Source of the DNA: Liminaster sp045576355
GTDB taxonomy: Bacteria; Bacteroidota; Bacteroidia; Bacteroidales; UBA3663
NCBI GenBank assembly: GCA_045576355.1
Contig: JAZNGG010000008.1
Location: 46,916-110,915, forward strand
DNA length: 64,000 nt
Direction: 5' to 3'
The translations under genes were made by a program, and so were the position numbers. The notes beneath the pieces were generated by a model. That model did not search any database and was not told the DNA's origin. It saw only the letters and a list, made by a program, of their open reading frames with translations. Shown one piece after another: positions 1 to 8,501 of the stretch. Position 1 is the stretch's first letter; the number at the start of each line of letters is the position of its first letter.

Positions 1-1293
1 TGTTGCCGGATTGCAACTTACATAAACGATTACTTTCGGTGCGGCAAACAGTATGGCATTTACCACATCTTCGTGCATTCCGGCACGCGGCGGATCGGTG
101 ATGATTACATCCGGACGACCGTGCTCGTTGATGAAGTCTGTGGTGAGGATGTCTTTCATGTCTCCGGCATAAAACTCAGTGTTGCTGATGCCGTTTATTT
201 CAGAATTGATCTTTGCGTCTTCGATCGCCTCCGGGACATACTCGATGCCTATGACATGTTTGACTTTGCGACTCACGAAGTTGGCGATGGTTCCGGTTCC
301 GGTGTATAGGTCATAGACCAATTCGTCTCCTGTCAGTCCGGCAAATTCGCGGGTGAAACTATAGAGATGATATGCCTGACGGCTGTTAGTCTGATAGAAA
401 GACTTGGGTCCTACCTTAAATTTCAATCCTTCCATCTCCTCAAAGATGTGGTCTTTTCCGCTCCAGCAGAGGACTTCCTGATCGGCAATGGTGTCGTTGC
501 ATTTGGTGTTGATGACATACATGAGAGAGCATATCTCCGGGAACGTGTCGCGGACATGATTGAGCAACAATGTGATCTGCTCCTCCTCATTGCGACCGAA
601 AACCACGATGAGCATATTTTCGCCGGTCGATGCGGTGCGTATGATGATGTTGCGCAACAATCCTTCTTGCTGTCGGGCATCATAGAACGACATCCCGTGA
701 CTGATGGCGAATGCGCGGATGTCCAGTCTGATGCGATTAGAGAGATCGTTTTGCAACCAGCATTTTTTGATGTCGAGGACTTTGTCGAAGCTCTCCGGGA
801 TATGGAATCCTAAGGCATTCATGTCGTCATATTGTACTCCGGAAGCTACCTCCTCAGTGGTCAGCCATCGTTTCGGACTGAAAGTGAACTCCAGTTTGTT
901 GCGATAGAATAAAGTCTGTTCGGATCCTGAGATCGGAGAACATTCGGGTAGTTCTACTTTCCCGATTCTGGTCAAGGCATCCACGACCTGTTGCTGTTTA
1001 AATTTCAACTGCTCCTCATAGGGGACGTGTTGCCATTTACAACCTCCGCACACACCGAAATGTTCGCACATCGGAGTGATGCGGATCGGGGAGGGAGAGA
1101 CCAGTCGTTCAATCCGCCCTTCGGCATAGGAGCTGCGAGACCGGAGTATCCGGATGTCTGCCACATCGCCTACGGCGGCATAGGGAACGAAGACAACCTT
1201 ATCGTTGACTCTTGCCAAAGATTTACCTTCTGCCGCGTATGCGGTAATATTTATACCCTCTAATAGGGGCTTTTGTTTATTTTTTCGGGCCAT
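1..1293 (-). CDS. rlmD: 23S rRNA (uracil-5-)-methyltransferase RlmD/RumA, 3' end cut off
   Basis: SAM-dependent methyltransferase that makes m5U in 23S rRNA. The frame runs off the left edge. ATG at 1291-1293 opens MARKNKQKPLLEG, followed by a TRAM-like RNA-binding segment (about residues 10-60). Around residues 70-85 there is a cysteine cluster, CEHFGVCGGCKWQ, the [4Fe-4S] ligand motif that marks RumA-type enzymes. Near the edge the frame reads DPPRAGMH and then YVSCNPAT, the catalytic motif with the nucleophilic Cys. About 430 residues are visible and only the last few tens are missing. The start is supported by the in-frame TRAM segment; no strong promoter was seen just upstream. The paralogues RlmC and TrmA are less likely because of the TRAM plus cysteine-cluster combination, although Bacteroidales family assignment among these paralogues is imperfect. 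Confidence 0.93.
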   Translation of the reverse strand, partial: MARKNKQKPLLEGINITAYAAEGKSLARVNDKVVFVPYAAVGDVADIRILRSRSSYAEGRIERLVSPSPIRITPMCEHFGVCGGCKWQHVPYEEQLKFKQQQVVDALTRIGKVELPECSPISGSEQTLFYRNKLEFTFSPKRWLTTEEVASGVQYDDMNALGFHIPESFDKVLDIKKCWLQNDLSNRIRLDIRAFAISHGMSFYDARQQEGLLRNIIIRTASTGENMLIVVFGRNEEEQITLLLNHVRDTFPEICSLMYVINTKCNDTIADQEVLCWSGKDHIFEEMEGLKFKVGPKSFYQTNSRQAYHLYSFTREFAGLTGDELVYDLYTGTGTIANFVSRKVKHVIGIEYVPEAIEDAKINSEINGISNTEFYAGDMKDILTTDFINEHGRPDVIITDPPRAGMHEDVVNAILFAAPKVIVYVSCNPAT

Positions 1294-1347
1294 TTTACTA
1301 TCTTTTTGTTAAATTGCGCATAATTGTACAAATTTTCTTGCGCAAAA

Positions 1348-1380
1348 TTTTGGCAGTATGTAAAAGAGTTCTTATATTTG
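1348..1380 (+). promoter_or_regulatory. Bacteroidetes-type promoter for a short rightward transcript
   Basis: TTTTG (1348-1352), a 20-bp spacer and TATATTTG (1373-1380) match the TTTG / TAnnTTTG consensus used by the Bacteroidetes primary sigma factor. It points right, into a region with no long gene, and the only element downstream is the terminator at 1493-1520. Confidence 0.7.
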
Positions 1381-1386
1381 CATCGC

Positions 1387-1522
1387 ATTAAAGAGCTATT
1401 ATACTTACAGAATGACAGACGCAACATTAACCTTAAACATGAAAAACCATTGAGAGTGTCATCCGGCTGTGAAGCGATGATGAACATACAGGGAGCTGCG
1501 ACATGGGTCGCAGCTCTTTTGT
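1387..1522 (+). ncRNA. candidate small RNA or leader-peptide transcript
   Basis: A promoter at 1348-1380 and an intrinsic terminator at 1493-1520 bracket about 135 nt that cannot encode a normal protein. A 13-codon ORF (1412-1453, MTDATLTLNMKNH) lies inside. The T tract follows the hairpin only on the plus strand, so the terminator serves this transcript and not the oppositely oriented C69 gene that ends at 1529. No known RNA family was recognised. The boundaries are inferred from the promoter and terminator, not observed. Confidence 0.45.
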
Positions 1523-1525
1523 TTT
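1493..1525 (+). terminator. intrinsic terminator of the short rightward transcript
   Basis: GAGCTGCGAC (1493-1502), loop ATGG, then GTCGCAGCTC (1507-1516) form a perfect 10-bp stem followed by TTTTGTTTT. On the minus strand the stem is followed by CCTGTATG, a poor U tract. Confidence 0.8.
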
Positions 1526-1528
1526 ATC

Positions 1529-3175
1529 TTATTTCTTCACTTTGATTTCGTCGCCACGCTGATTGACGATGGCGCGATAGAAGTCGTCAGAATAGCGAGG
1601 ATGGAGACAAGGGGCAGGAAGTCCGGTCTCTGTGCGCTCAAATTGACCGTCTTTCTCGCGCTTGATGTTACCATCCAGATATTTCACGAGCAGATAGATG
1701 CCTAAATCCTTATAACGAGCTGTTGCACCGTTGGCTTCCTCTGCAGAGTATAGTGTCAGATATTGCATAGCTTTAGCTGTGTCTTCTTTCCATAGAGCAG
1801 CAGCTTTGGCATCGACTTCTGCCTCTTGCTTGTCAAAACGATCTTCGAGAGAGTCGCGCACGGCAGCGATATCACCGATCATGGCATCATAACGAGCGTA
1901 TGCCTGATTGGCTACCCAGTTGTTCATCCAGAATGCTGAAGTCCAGGAGAAATTGAGCATATCGCCATTGCCGACACGGAAGCAGAGCGGGCTTTCGTTG
2001 ATGCCGACATAGATCGGGGTGAAGACGGCTGTCGCGGCATCATCCACACCAAACCAAATCTTGCCTCCGACAGCGTCGGGCAACCATCCGCGCATCTCTG
2101 CTACGAAGACAAAGCCGGTCTGCTGGGTAGCGATGGCACGCTCATGCATATATTCGACGCTGTCCACGGTGAATGTCATCGGTCGGAAACGATAAGGAGC
2201 ATGGAAAGGACCGCCGCCCACGTCTTTGGTCATATCCCAGGGTGTGTTTTCGAAATGATCGCGCATAGCAGTCTGTACATCCCGGTGAGTCAACGGACGA
2301 TCGGGCTTGACATAGAGGGGAAGGATTTCTGCATCCGGCTGGGCATCGACAAAAGCGAAGTAGCGATCCATGCCCGAAGCATAGCGATTGAAGTAAGCCC
2401 AAACGCGACCATCGCAGCCTCTGTATGCCATGTAGTCATGTTCGGCATAGGCTTTGGAGAAATCAAAGTCTTCATCTTTGCCGCTGAAGAGACCTTTGTC
2501 ACGAGCAAAGGAGATCACATCTTTAGAGTAGAGACAGTTTTTCTTGTCTTTCAGAGGGAACTTGTGGATGCGGGCTTGATTGGCATGACCGCTGATGCAG
2601 TCGTCAGGGATGCGTTGGGCCACCCAGACAGCACCCTTATTGCCGGGACCTTTGCCGATCATCTCGAGCACCCAGATCTCTTCCGGATCGCCGATAGAGA
2701 ATGACTCACCGCCGCTGTAGTAACCATATTCCTCCACGAGCGAGGTCATCACCCGGATGGCTTCCCGGGCATTAGTGGCACGTTCGAGCGTGATCTGAAT
2801 AAGTGAACCGTAATCGATGATGCCGGTCGTGTCCTGCAAGAAAGCATGACCGCCCCAAGTGGACTCGGCAATGGTGAGCTGATGCTCGTTCATGTTGCCG
2901 ACAACGCGCCAGGTGTGAGGCACTTGGGCGATCTCTCCCAGATACTTATTGGTGTCCCACTCATAGACTTGACGCATGGTGCCGGGGGCATGATCGGCAG
3001 CAGGTGTATAATAGAGTTCGCCATAAAGTCCGTGCGAATCTGCGGCATAAGAGATCATTGTCGAACCGGTGGCTGATGCTTTTTTGCCGACTAAAAGGTT
3101 GGTGCATGCCCATGCCGGGGCTGATGCCAACGTGCCGATAGCGGCACAGAATAAGAGTTTTTTAAGTGAATTCAT
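1529..3175 (-). CDS. secreted C69-family dipeptidase (U34/PepD-like)
   Basis: Ntn-hydrolase peptidase expected to cleave dipeptides in the periplasm or outside the cell. The signal peptide MNSLKKLLFCAAIGTLASAP ends at AWA, and cleavage exposes Cys24 (ACTNLLVGKKAS), the N-terminal nucleophile of the C69 family. The catalytic-domain hallmarks TMISYAADSH and ESTWGGHAFL follow. At 548 residues it is a normal length for the Bacteroidales branch. The start 40 bp after the M23 peptidase gene, on the same strand, suggests one transcript from the promoter at 5019-5051. A role in peptide use or in peptidoglycan-peptide recycling with the M23 enzyme is inference. Substrate specificity cannot be read from the sequence. 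Confidence 0.92.
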   Translation of the reverse strand: MNSLKKLLFCAAIGTLASAPAWACTNLLVGKKASATGSTMISYAADSHGLYGELYYTPAADHAPGTMRQVYEWDTNKYLGEIAQVPHTWRVVGNMNEHQLTIAESTWGGHAFLQDTTGIIDYGSLIQITLERATNAREAIRVMTSLVEEYGYYSGGESFSIGDPEEIWVLEMIGKGPGNKGAVWVAQRIPDDCISGHANQARIHKFPLKDKKNCLYSKDVISFARDKGLFSGKDEDFDFSKAYAEHDYMAYRGCDGRVWAYFNRYASGMDRYFAFVDAQPDAEILPLYVKPDRPLTHRDVQTAMRDHFENTPWDMTKDVGGGPFHAPYRFRPMTFTVDSVEYMHERAIATQQTGFVFVAEMRGWLPDAVGGKIWFGVDDAATAVFTPIYVGINESPLCFRVGNGDMLNFSWTSAFWMNNWVANQAYARYDAMIGDIAAVRDSLEDRFDKQEAEVDAKAAALWKEDTAKAMQYLTLYSAEEANGATARYKDLGIYLLVKYLDGNIKREKDGQFERTETGLPAPCLHPRYSDDFYRAIVNQRGDEIKVKK

Positions 3176-3215
3176 TTGTATGACTGTTTGATGTTATAGT
3201 TTGCATTGGTTATGA

Positions 3216-5009
3216 TCAAAACCAGACTTTGGTCGTGCAGGTCTTCTCGTTGCCGCATCTGTCGGTGACGGTCAGTGTGATGATGTGTTCTTTCTTTTTT
3301 GAGATGCCGGCAGCACGGAGGATGCCAAACTTCTGCAGCCTTTGCGGACGAACCACGACTTGTGAGCGGGCATTACGATCGAAAGGAACCCAGACCCCAT
3401 CGATTGTTCCGCGCCACGACCGGATGTCGCTGTCACTATCTGTAAGCCTGAAAACGACTTGTCTGTAAGTCGGTTTCCCTACGACCGAAACTTTGGGAGG
3501 GATAGTGTCGATGCATAGAGCATATTTGCCCAATGTTCGTATCGATGCCCGGATCTGTTTTTGTGTAGTGGCGCTTTCGCTCTCTCGGATGATGAGTTCT
3601 CCTTGAAGGGCAGCCTCCGAAGGGTTGAGACAAGCCATATAGACCTTATCGGGAGAGACGGGAAGTGTGTCCGGCAGAGTGATGGAGATCGTGCCGTAAT
3701 CGTGCATCGGGATATATTCATCGCCTATCATATAGACCGGAGAACAAGGTTTACGGGTCGAAAGAGGTTTCTTCTTCCCGTTTTTCAATTTCTTGAAAGG
3801 TGTTTTATATTGAGAGAGGTGAAACGCGAGATCCACGTCTGTATAAAGGTTGTGTGCTGCCAGATGGAAACTACATCCTATGCTGTCTAACTTCACCTCT
3901 TCGCCATAGGCAACCCGTACCCCTTGTGGCTCTTCCTTAACGGGTATGTCTGCTTTCTTGCCGTGGATGGTGAATCGGAGTGTCGATAGATTGCCGTGTG
4001 CGTCCTGGAGCTCGTAGCGGAATCTATAGGGTTTCTCTTCACAGAAGTCTATTATCCCTTCGTTTATTGCCCGGCTGATCATCCGCAACTTGTTGCCCGG
4101 CTCCCGGAAACACTTCATCACCATCGAGCGTTTTTTACACCACTCTCTGTAGTCTGTCAAAGAGTTGGTAAAACGATGCTCTTCGTGGACAAAACTGTGT
4201 TGCTGGAAGGAGTAAATCAGAGTATCTTCATAATAGAGGCGGACAAACTTCACACCATAGATATTGTTTTGTCCATTCATGTGGTCATAAGCCTTCAGTC
4301 CCAAACCCACTTTGCCCCATGCCGTGAGTCGTTTTTCCGGACGGCGTTGTCCATTTTTGTCTTTGATGATTCGGCTCATCTGCACGCCGGACTTCCCACA
4401 TGCTACGCCTTCTGCGGTCGGATATAGATAGATGTTGCGAATGCGTGGCGGGATCGAGTCTTTGATCTCCCCTGCAAAAAAGCGCATCGGGTCATAATAC
4501 TCTCCGGTTTTAGTGTCTCTTACCTCAAAATGCAAGTGCGGACCTCCCGAACTGCCGGTATTTCCACTGACTGCGATCTGCTGACCGCGGTGGATGGGGA
4601 TCTGACCGGGAGCAAAAGAGACATCTATATTGTTGGCCTGCTGCTCCATCTGGCATTGCAGCACCTTGGCCATGATGCTGTCTGAAAAGTTGTTGAGGTG
4701 GGCATAGACCGTCGTGAGACCGGAGGGATGTGCTACATAAAGTACCAGCCCATAACCATAGGCATTGATGGCTGCTCGGGCGATATAACCATCATCGAAA
4801 GCATAAACCGGATGTCCGGACGAGCCCTGAGTCTTGAAGTCCAGGCCTGCATGAAAGTGATTAGGGCGAAGCTCTCCGAAGTTTCCGGAGAGGTATAGAG
4901 GCATATTCAGAGGCCGTTGGGTAGTCCGACCGGCTTCGATGATCGCTTGTCCATGCGACTGAGTCAGTATGCTACAGATAATCGTAAGAAATAGAAATAA
5001 TCTTTTCAT
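3216..5009 (-). CDS. M23-family peptidoglycan metallopeptidase
   Basis: Exported zinc endopeptidase of the LytM/M23 family, expected to cut peptidoglycan cross-links. The signal peptide MKRLFLFLTIICSILTQSHG is followed by the first metal site HFHAGLDF (His53, Asp57) and then GGPHLHFEVRD (His158, His160). These are the H-x3-D and H-x-H motifs of active M23 enzymes, so the catalytic set looks complete. The M23 domain covers about residues 40-170. The remaining ~425 residues are not assigned; they look beta-rich and repetitive (DSDSDIRSWRGTIDG, RCGNEKTC) and may be Ig-like wall-binding modules. The start is set at the ATG at 5007-5009: a longer frame opening with TTG at 5021 would overlap the promoter -7 box. 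Likely co-transcribed with the C69 gene downstream. Confidence 0.92.
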   Translation of the reverse strand: MKRLFLFLTIICSILTQSHGQAIIEAGRTTQRPLNMPLYLSGNFGELRPNHFHAGLDFKTQGSSGHPVYAFDDGYIARAAINAYGYGLVLYVAHPSGLTTVYAHLNNFSDSIMAKVLQCQMEQQANNIDVSFAPGQIPIHRGQQIAVSGNTGSSGGPHLHFEVRDTKTGEYYDPMRFFAGEIKDSIPPRIRNIYLYPTAEGVACGKSGVQMSRIIKDKNGQRRPEKRLTAWGKVGLGLKAYDHMNGQNNIYGVKFVRLYYEDTLIYSFQQHSFVHEEHRFTNSLTDYREWCKKRSMVMKCFREPGNKLRMISRAINEGIIDFCEEKPYRFRYELQDAHGNLSTLRFTIHGKKADIPVKEEPQGVRVAYGEEVKLDSIGCSFHLAAHNLYTDVDLAFHLSQYKTPFKKLKNGKKKPLSTRKPCSPVYMIGDEYIPMHDYGTISITLPDTLPVSPDKVYMACLNPSEAALQGELIIRESESATTQKQIRASIRTLGKYALCIDTIPPKVSVVGKPTYRQVVFRLTDSDSDIRSWRGTIDGVWVPFDRNARSQVVVRPQRLQKFGILRAAGISKKKEHIITLTVTDRCGNEKTCTTKVWF

Positions 5010-5018
5010 AACCGGGCA

Positions 5019-5051
5019 CAAAGTTAATGATTTATACCCAAATAACCAAAA
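5019..5051 (-). promoter_or_regulatory. promoter of the M23-C69 pair
   Basis: On the minus strand TTTTG (5047-5051), a 20-bp spacer and TAACTTTG (5019-5026) match the Bacteroidetes consensus. The box ends ten bases before the ATG at 5009, giving a very short leader and excluding the upstream TTG start. Confidence 0.75.
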
Positions 5052-5130
5052 TGTCTTTCCCTAATGTCTCCTACAGCGTATATCAGAATGATTGAGTGTA
5101 ATTGACCCGGACGATTTCTGTTTTCAGAAA

Positions 5131-5170
5131 ACCCCTCGCCATCGTACGTCTGCGATCGCGAGGGGTTTTG
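5131..5170 (-). terminator. terminator of the secreted-protein operon (possibly bidirectional)
   Basis: ACCCCTCGC (5131-5139) and GCGAGGGGT (5158-5166) form a 9-bp GC-rich stem. AAAA precedes it and TTTTG follows it on the plus strand, so both strands have a short U tract. It lies just downstream of the leftward gene ending at 5225. Confidence 0.7.
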
Positions 5171-5224
5171 ATGCTTGATGTCTTTTGGGATTTCAATGAT
5201 CAAGTGTATTGTCGTGATGGAGTA

Positions 5225-5908
5225 TCAGTACCATTCACTGCCATAAGTTCCTCTACCATGACACATCGTACACTTTCCGCTACCACCGCATGAGGGGCAA
5301 CGGGTATAACCGGCGCTCATGTTGTTATATGTCCCTCTTCCGCTACATTTGGGACAGACTCCATTACCCAAACATCTTGTGCACTTTTTAGGATGTTCGG
5401 TTTTCTTGTAGCCGTTGCTGGGAGAAGTGGTGCCGGATCCCGATGAATTTACGGGAGGAGCTACGAATGCGGGACCACCATTGTCGTAAGATGAGTTTCC
5501 GCTTCTCGGGTAGTAGTATGTGCCATCTTTACAGCCATAAGGAGGAGAGGTCTTGTAGTACACATAAACATCGCCATTGGAAAGTGCAACATTTAGAATG
5601 CCTTTAGAATCATTGAATATATAGCTACAATAATTGTCTAAATAGCATTTCCCGGTATAGTAATACATCCCATTGCTTTGTTTCTCATACTTCAAATCAC
5701 TTTTATAGTTCATTGAGCCATCAGAACGAGAATCATAACAAATCTGTTTTACACGGGTTGTAAAAATACCATAATTACCACTTATAGAGGAAGTCTCATT
5801 ATTTTTTCTAACTTTCTTCAGCTGGTAATACTCTATGTTGTATGTCTGTGACCAAAGCGTTTGATTTCCCCATATCAGAGCCATCAAACAAATGAATAAA
5901 AACCTCAT
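5225..5908 (-). CDS. secreted protein with a DnaJ-type cysteine-rich domain
   Basis: Function unknown. Signal peptide MRFLFICLMALIWGNQTLWS. A central ~100-residue part resembles its upstream neighbour (5912-6373), with paired Tyr, Cys and DSKGILNVALSNGD-like steps. A Ser/Gly/Pro linker covers about residues 135-170. The C-terminus carries four CxxCxGxG motifs: CTRCLGNG (176), CPKCSGRG (185), CPSCGGSG (204) and CTMCHGRG (213). That is the number and layout of the two-zinc cysteine-rich domain of DnaJ, but there is no J domain and the protein is exported. It is the last gene of a six-gene leftward operon and starts 3 bp after the preceding stop. Zinc binding or a chaperone or redox role is inference from the domain only. 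Confidence 0.8.
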   Translation of the reverse strand: MRFLFICLMALIWGNQTLWSQTYNIEYYQLKKVRKNNETSSISGNYGIFTTRVKQICYDSRSDGSMNYKSDLKYEKQSNGMYYYTGKCYLDNYCSYIFNDSKGILNVALSNGDVYVYYKTSPPYGCKDGTYYYPRSGNSSYDNGGPAFVAPPVNSSGSGTTSPSNGYKKTEHPKKCTRCLGNGVCPKCSGRGTYNNMSAGYTRCPSCGGSGKCTMCHGRGTYGSEWY

Positions 5909-5911
5909 ACT

Positions 5912-6373
5912 TTATTCGATAAAACCGGACGAACCCGGGGCTGAGGGAATTTTATAAACGTCTGTAGATTGAAGATTTCCAGAAGTATCGTATCGACACA
6001 CATTGATAGTCTGTTTGTCAGAAGAAACTATTATTGCCTGAGTATAATCCCAATAAGGCTGGCTTGTTCTGTATTTTTGTACTAATCCGGATGTTCCTGA
6101 ACGATAATAATAGTAGATATATCTGCCGTTATCAACGCTATGAAGCCTGAATCCATCAGAACCATCTCCCATTACAAATTGAGGTTTACTATGTTGATAA
6201 ATACGTTGACCTTCAAATATAAAGTCACAGTTATTGCTAAATCCCACAGGAGAACTAATTCTTCCATCTGCGTAAACTGTTTTAACATGTACATAGTTGA
6301 TTGTCTCCGCATTTATAGACATTACTGCACAAAAGAAAAACGCGGTCAAAATTGATAAGATTTTTGTTTTCAT
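5912..6373 (-). CDS. small secreted protein, related to the N-terminal part of the downstream neighbour
   Basis: Not recognised. 153 residues with a clear signal peptide (MKTKILSILTAFFFCAVMSI, cut near NAET). The mature part is rich in Tyr, Ser and Gly (RYIYYYYRSG) and shares its order of motifs with the middle of the protein encoded at 5225-5908 (a Cys-rich strand, a YYY strand, a step of the type SSDKQTINVCR), but it lacks the cysteine-rich C-terminal domain. The two genes probably come from a duplication followed by fusion or loss of that domain. Only 3 bp separate them, so they are translated from one transcript. No catalytic motif is visible. Confidence 0.75.
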   Translation of the reverse strand: MKTKILSILTAFFFCAVMSINAETINYVHVKTVYADGRISSPVGFSNNCDFIFEGQRIYQHSKPQFVMGDGSDGFRLHSVDNGRYIYYYYRSGTSGLVQKYRTSQPYWDYTQAIIVSSDKQTINVCRYDTSGNLQSTDVYKIPSAPGSSGFIE

Positions 6374-6435
6374 AAATTTAAAATTTAAGTTTTACATCAT
6401 TTTATATTAAAATTAAATTGATTAGTTCTGTAATT

Positions 6436-7593
6436 TTATTCGGATAGAGCAAGGCGAAAACCTATAAGACAACTCTTGCTTGAGAATGAATGTCGTTCTG
6501 AAGAGTGGCAGCGACGCTCATCCAGCATATAACACCCCCCACGCGCTACGCGTTCTTTACCGGTTTCCGGTCCTCTCGGATTTTCTTGATAACGTTGATC
6601 ATACCTCAAGTTATACCAATCACTGCATAGTTCAAATACATTGCCACTCATATCATAGATACCAAGTTCATTAGGCTTTTTGCTACCAACATTGTGGAGA
6701 TTGTTACCACTATTCTTATTATACCAAGCCACCTCATCCAAGTGGTTACTACCACTATATTTGAACTTTTGGCTGTATTTCCCTCCTCGTGCAGCAAACT
6801 CCCATTCCGCTTCGGTGGGCAAGCGAAAGTTCATCCCTGTAAGAGTGTTTAATTTTGTGATAAATTCTTGACACTTTTTCCACGATACACTTTCCACAGG
6901 GAGATTATCTCCCTTATTGTATGATGGATTTTTACCCATTACAGCTTTCCATAAAGCTTGAGAAACTTCAAATTTTCCTATATAAAAGTTGTTCAGTTTT
7001 ACGAGGTGTACAGCATGATATAAGTCGGCAGATCCCATTTGGTATATATCTCCTTCAACTTGAATCATTTCAAACGATACTCCATTAACAGTGAATGTCT
7101 TTACATTAGTCTTTGGATTAGTAAATGATTGCTTTTTGACTTTTTTTTCCGTTAAAATGTAGCTCGTTAAAGAGTTGGAGTTATCTGTATATTTTAATTT
7201 TTTTACTTTTCCATTACTATCTCTGCTATCGACAAATGCATAGTCTTTAAACAAAAACTTTCTATCTTTTGAAAGAGAAATCACATCTGGAAAACTTGTT
7301 CCTTTTTCTATATATACATCTAAGTCGTTATTTTGAAAAAGTGTACACGAGAATTCTTTCTCAACAACATAGGATTTTGCTTTATTATCCCAATCATAGA
7401 TTATACACGATAATTCTTCCCCATTATTTTTTAAATGTACTTCTATAGGGGTAAATCCATACGTGATTCCCAATTGGGGATATAGGTTTAAATTGCCATC
7501 TCTATCTTCTTCCGCGTACACATAAACCTCCTCTTGCCCAAAACAATGCAGTGAGATAAAGCAAATTGTTAAAATAGTAAATAGGCATTTCAT
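6436..7593 (-). CDS. secreted fusion of the operon's repeated domain to a SUMF1/FGE-like domain
   Basis: Signal peptide MKCLFTILTICFISLHCFGQ is almost the same as those of the two genes upstream. Residues 21-170 are one copy of the ~125-residue domain found twice in each of them (EVHLKNNGEELSCIIYD, SLSKDRKFLFKDYAFVDS). Residues ~175-385 are a formylglycine-generating-enzyme (SUMF1) fold: MIQVEGDIYQMGS, FEVSQALWKAVMG, RLPTEAEWEFAARGG, GIYDMSGNVFELCSDWY, RVARGGCYM, GFRLALSE. The C-terminal segment GGCYMLDERRCHSSER has two cysteines, but the first does not align with the copper-binding Cys pair of true FGE. Sulfatase activation is therefore doubtful; a binding or structural role, as in other non-FGE members, is more likely. 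Spacing to the upstream gene is 36 bp. Confidence 0.85.
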   Translation of the reverse strand: MKCLFTILTICFISLHCFGQEEVYVYAEEDRDGNLNLYPQLGITYGFTPIEVHLKNNGEELSCIIYDWDNKAKSYVVEKEFSCTLFQNNDLDVYIEKGTSFPDVISLSKDRKFLFKDYAFVDSRDSNGKVKKLKYTDNSNSLTSYILTEKKVKKQSFTNPKTNVKTFTVNGVSFEMIQVEGDIYQMGSADLYHAVHLVKLNNFYIGKFEVSQALWKAVMGKNPSYNKGDNLPVESVSWKKCQEFITKLNTLTGMNFRLPTEAEWEFAARGGKYSQKFKYSGSNHLDEVAWYNKNSGNNLHNVGSKKPNELGIYDMSGNVFELCSDWYNLRYDQRYQENPRGPETGKERVARGGCYMLDERRCHSSERHSFSSKSCLIGFRLALSE

Positions 7594-7629
7594 ACAGAAT
7601 TATAGATTAAATTAAAATTATAGATTTGT

Positions 7630-8466
7630 TTATTTCATCCACGAGGGAAGGTTTTCATCATCTCTAGATATCAGTCGAGATTTATATGCCCATGATGATT
7701 CTATTAATTCTTCCATGGTTTTACTTCTAGCATTGAATGAGAATGAACAGTAAATCGTTTTTCTGTCAAAAGATACTATAATTACATCTTTATAATCACT
7801 GTCTATATTTGGATAATACAATAGCCTTTTTTTTGTGTGATCGATTTTTGCAAGCGAATATGACCCTTCTTTCACAATCTTATAAGAGATATTGGTGCCT
7901 TCGTAGATCATCTTTTCATACTTTTTACAATATAATTCTTTTCCGTTATTTTTGAAATAAATTTTTATCTTGTCTATTGATCCTTGATAATCCCCAATTG
8001 AATTATCAGCATGTATCATCCAATAAGGAAGATCATTTTCTTTTAATACATATTTAGATGCTTTATCCCAATTAACCTCAATTCGATTGCCATCGGGTTT
8101 AATTCCTGAGTTTCCGAATAATATAGTCTTTCTATCCTTAGATATTTTAACGATAAAAATTATTGGATGAATTTGTTTCTCAAATACGATTTGGTCATCT
8201 TCTATTTTTACAAACGAATAAAAACCAGACTGCATTTCATCTAACTTAAATCCTTCTTGAGATGCACGATCATAAAAATTACACCATAAAGATTCCCCAA
8301 GAAAACGCACCTCGATTCCTCCTGCGTGACCATAGGGTTCTTCCCCTCCCACAGGATAAACTTTACCACTAAGAGAAGAAGTTTTTATATACTTCAATAC
8401 CTCATCTTGCCCAAAACAATGTAGTGAGATGAAGCATAGGGTAAAAATGGCGAATAGTCGTTTCAT
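7630..8466 (-). CDS. secreted protein made of two copies of an unnamed ~125-residue domain
   Basis: Family not recognised. Signal peptide MKRLFAIFTLCFISLHCFGQ is followed by two tandem repeats (about residues 24-145 and 146-278). Each has a short beta-rich start, a step GIEVRFLGESLWCNFYD or KIYFKNNGKELYCKKYE, a Tyr-Ser-hydrophobic-Lys-Ile step (FYSFVKIEDD, SYSLAKIDHT), and ends with a serine, Asp-Arg-Lys-Thr turn (SKDRKTILFGNS, SFDRKTIYCSFS) and a closing Leu-Pro-Ser/Tyr-Trp-Met (LPYWMI, LPSWMK). The C-terminal DDENLPSWMK is also the end of the next gene upstream. More than 40 bases at the 3' ends of the two genes are identical, so the pair is a recent tandem duplication. Confidence 0.75.
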   Translation of the reverse strand: MKRLFAIFTLCFISLHCFGQDEVLKYIKTSSLSGKVYPVGGEEPYGHAGGIEVRFLGESLWCNFYDRASQEGFKLDEMQSGFYSFVKIEDDQIVFEKQIHPIIFIVKISKDRKTILFGNSGIKPDGNRIEVNWDKASKYVLKENDLPYWMIHADNSIGDYQGSIDKIKIYFKNNGKELYCKKYEKMIYEGTNISYKIVKEGSYSLAKIDHTKKRLLYYPNIDSDYKDVIIVSFDRKTIYCSFSFNARSKTMEELIESSWAYKSRLISRDDENLPSWMK

Positions 8467-8501
8467 ACTGAATTACTTATTAAATTTAGGAATAGATTTG
8501 T

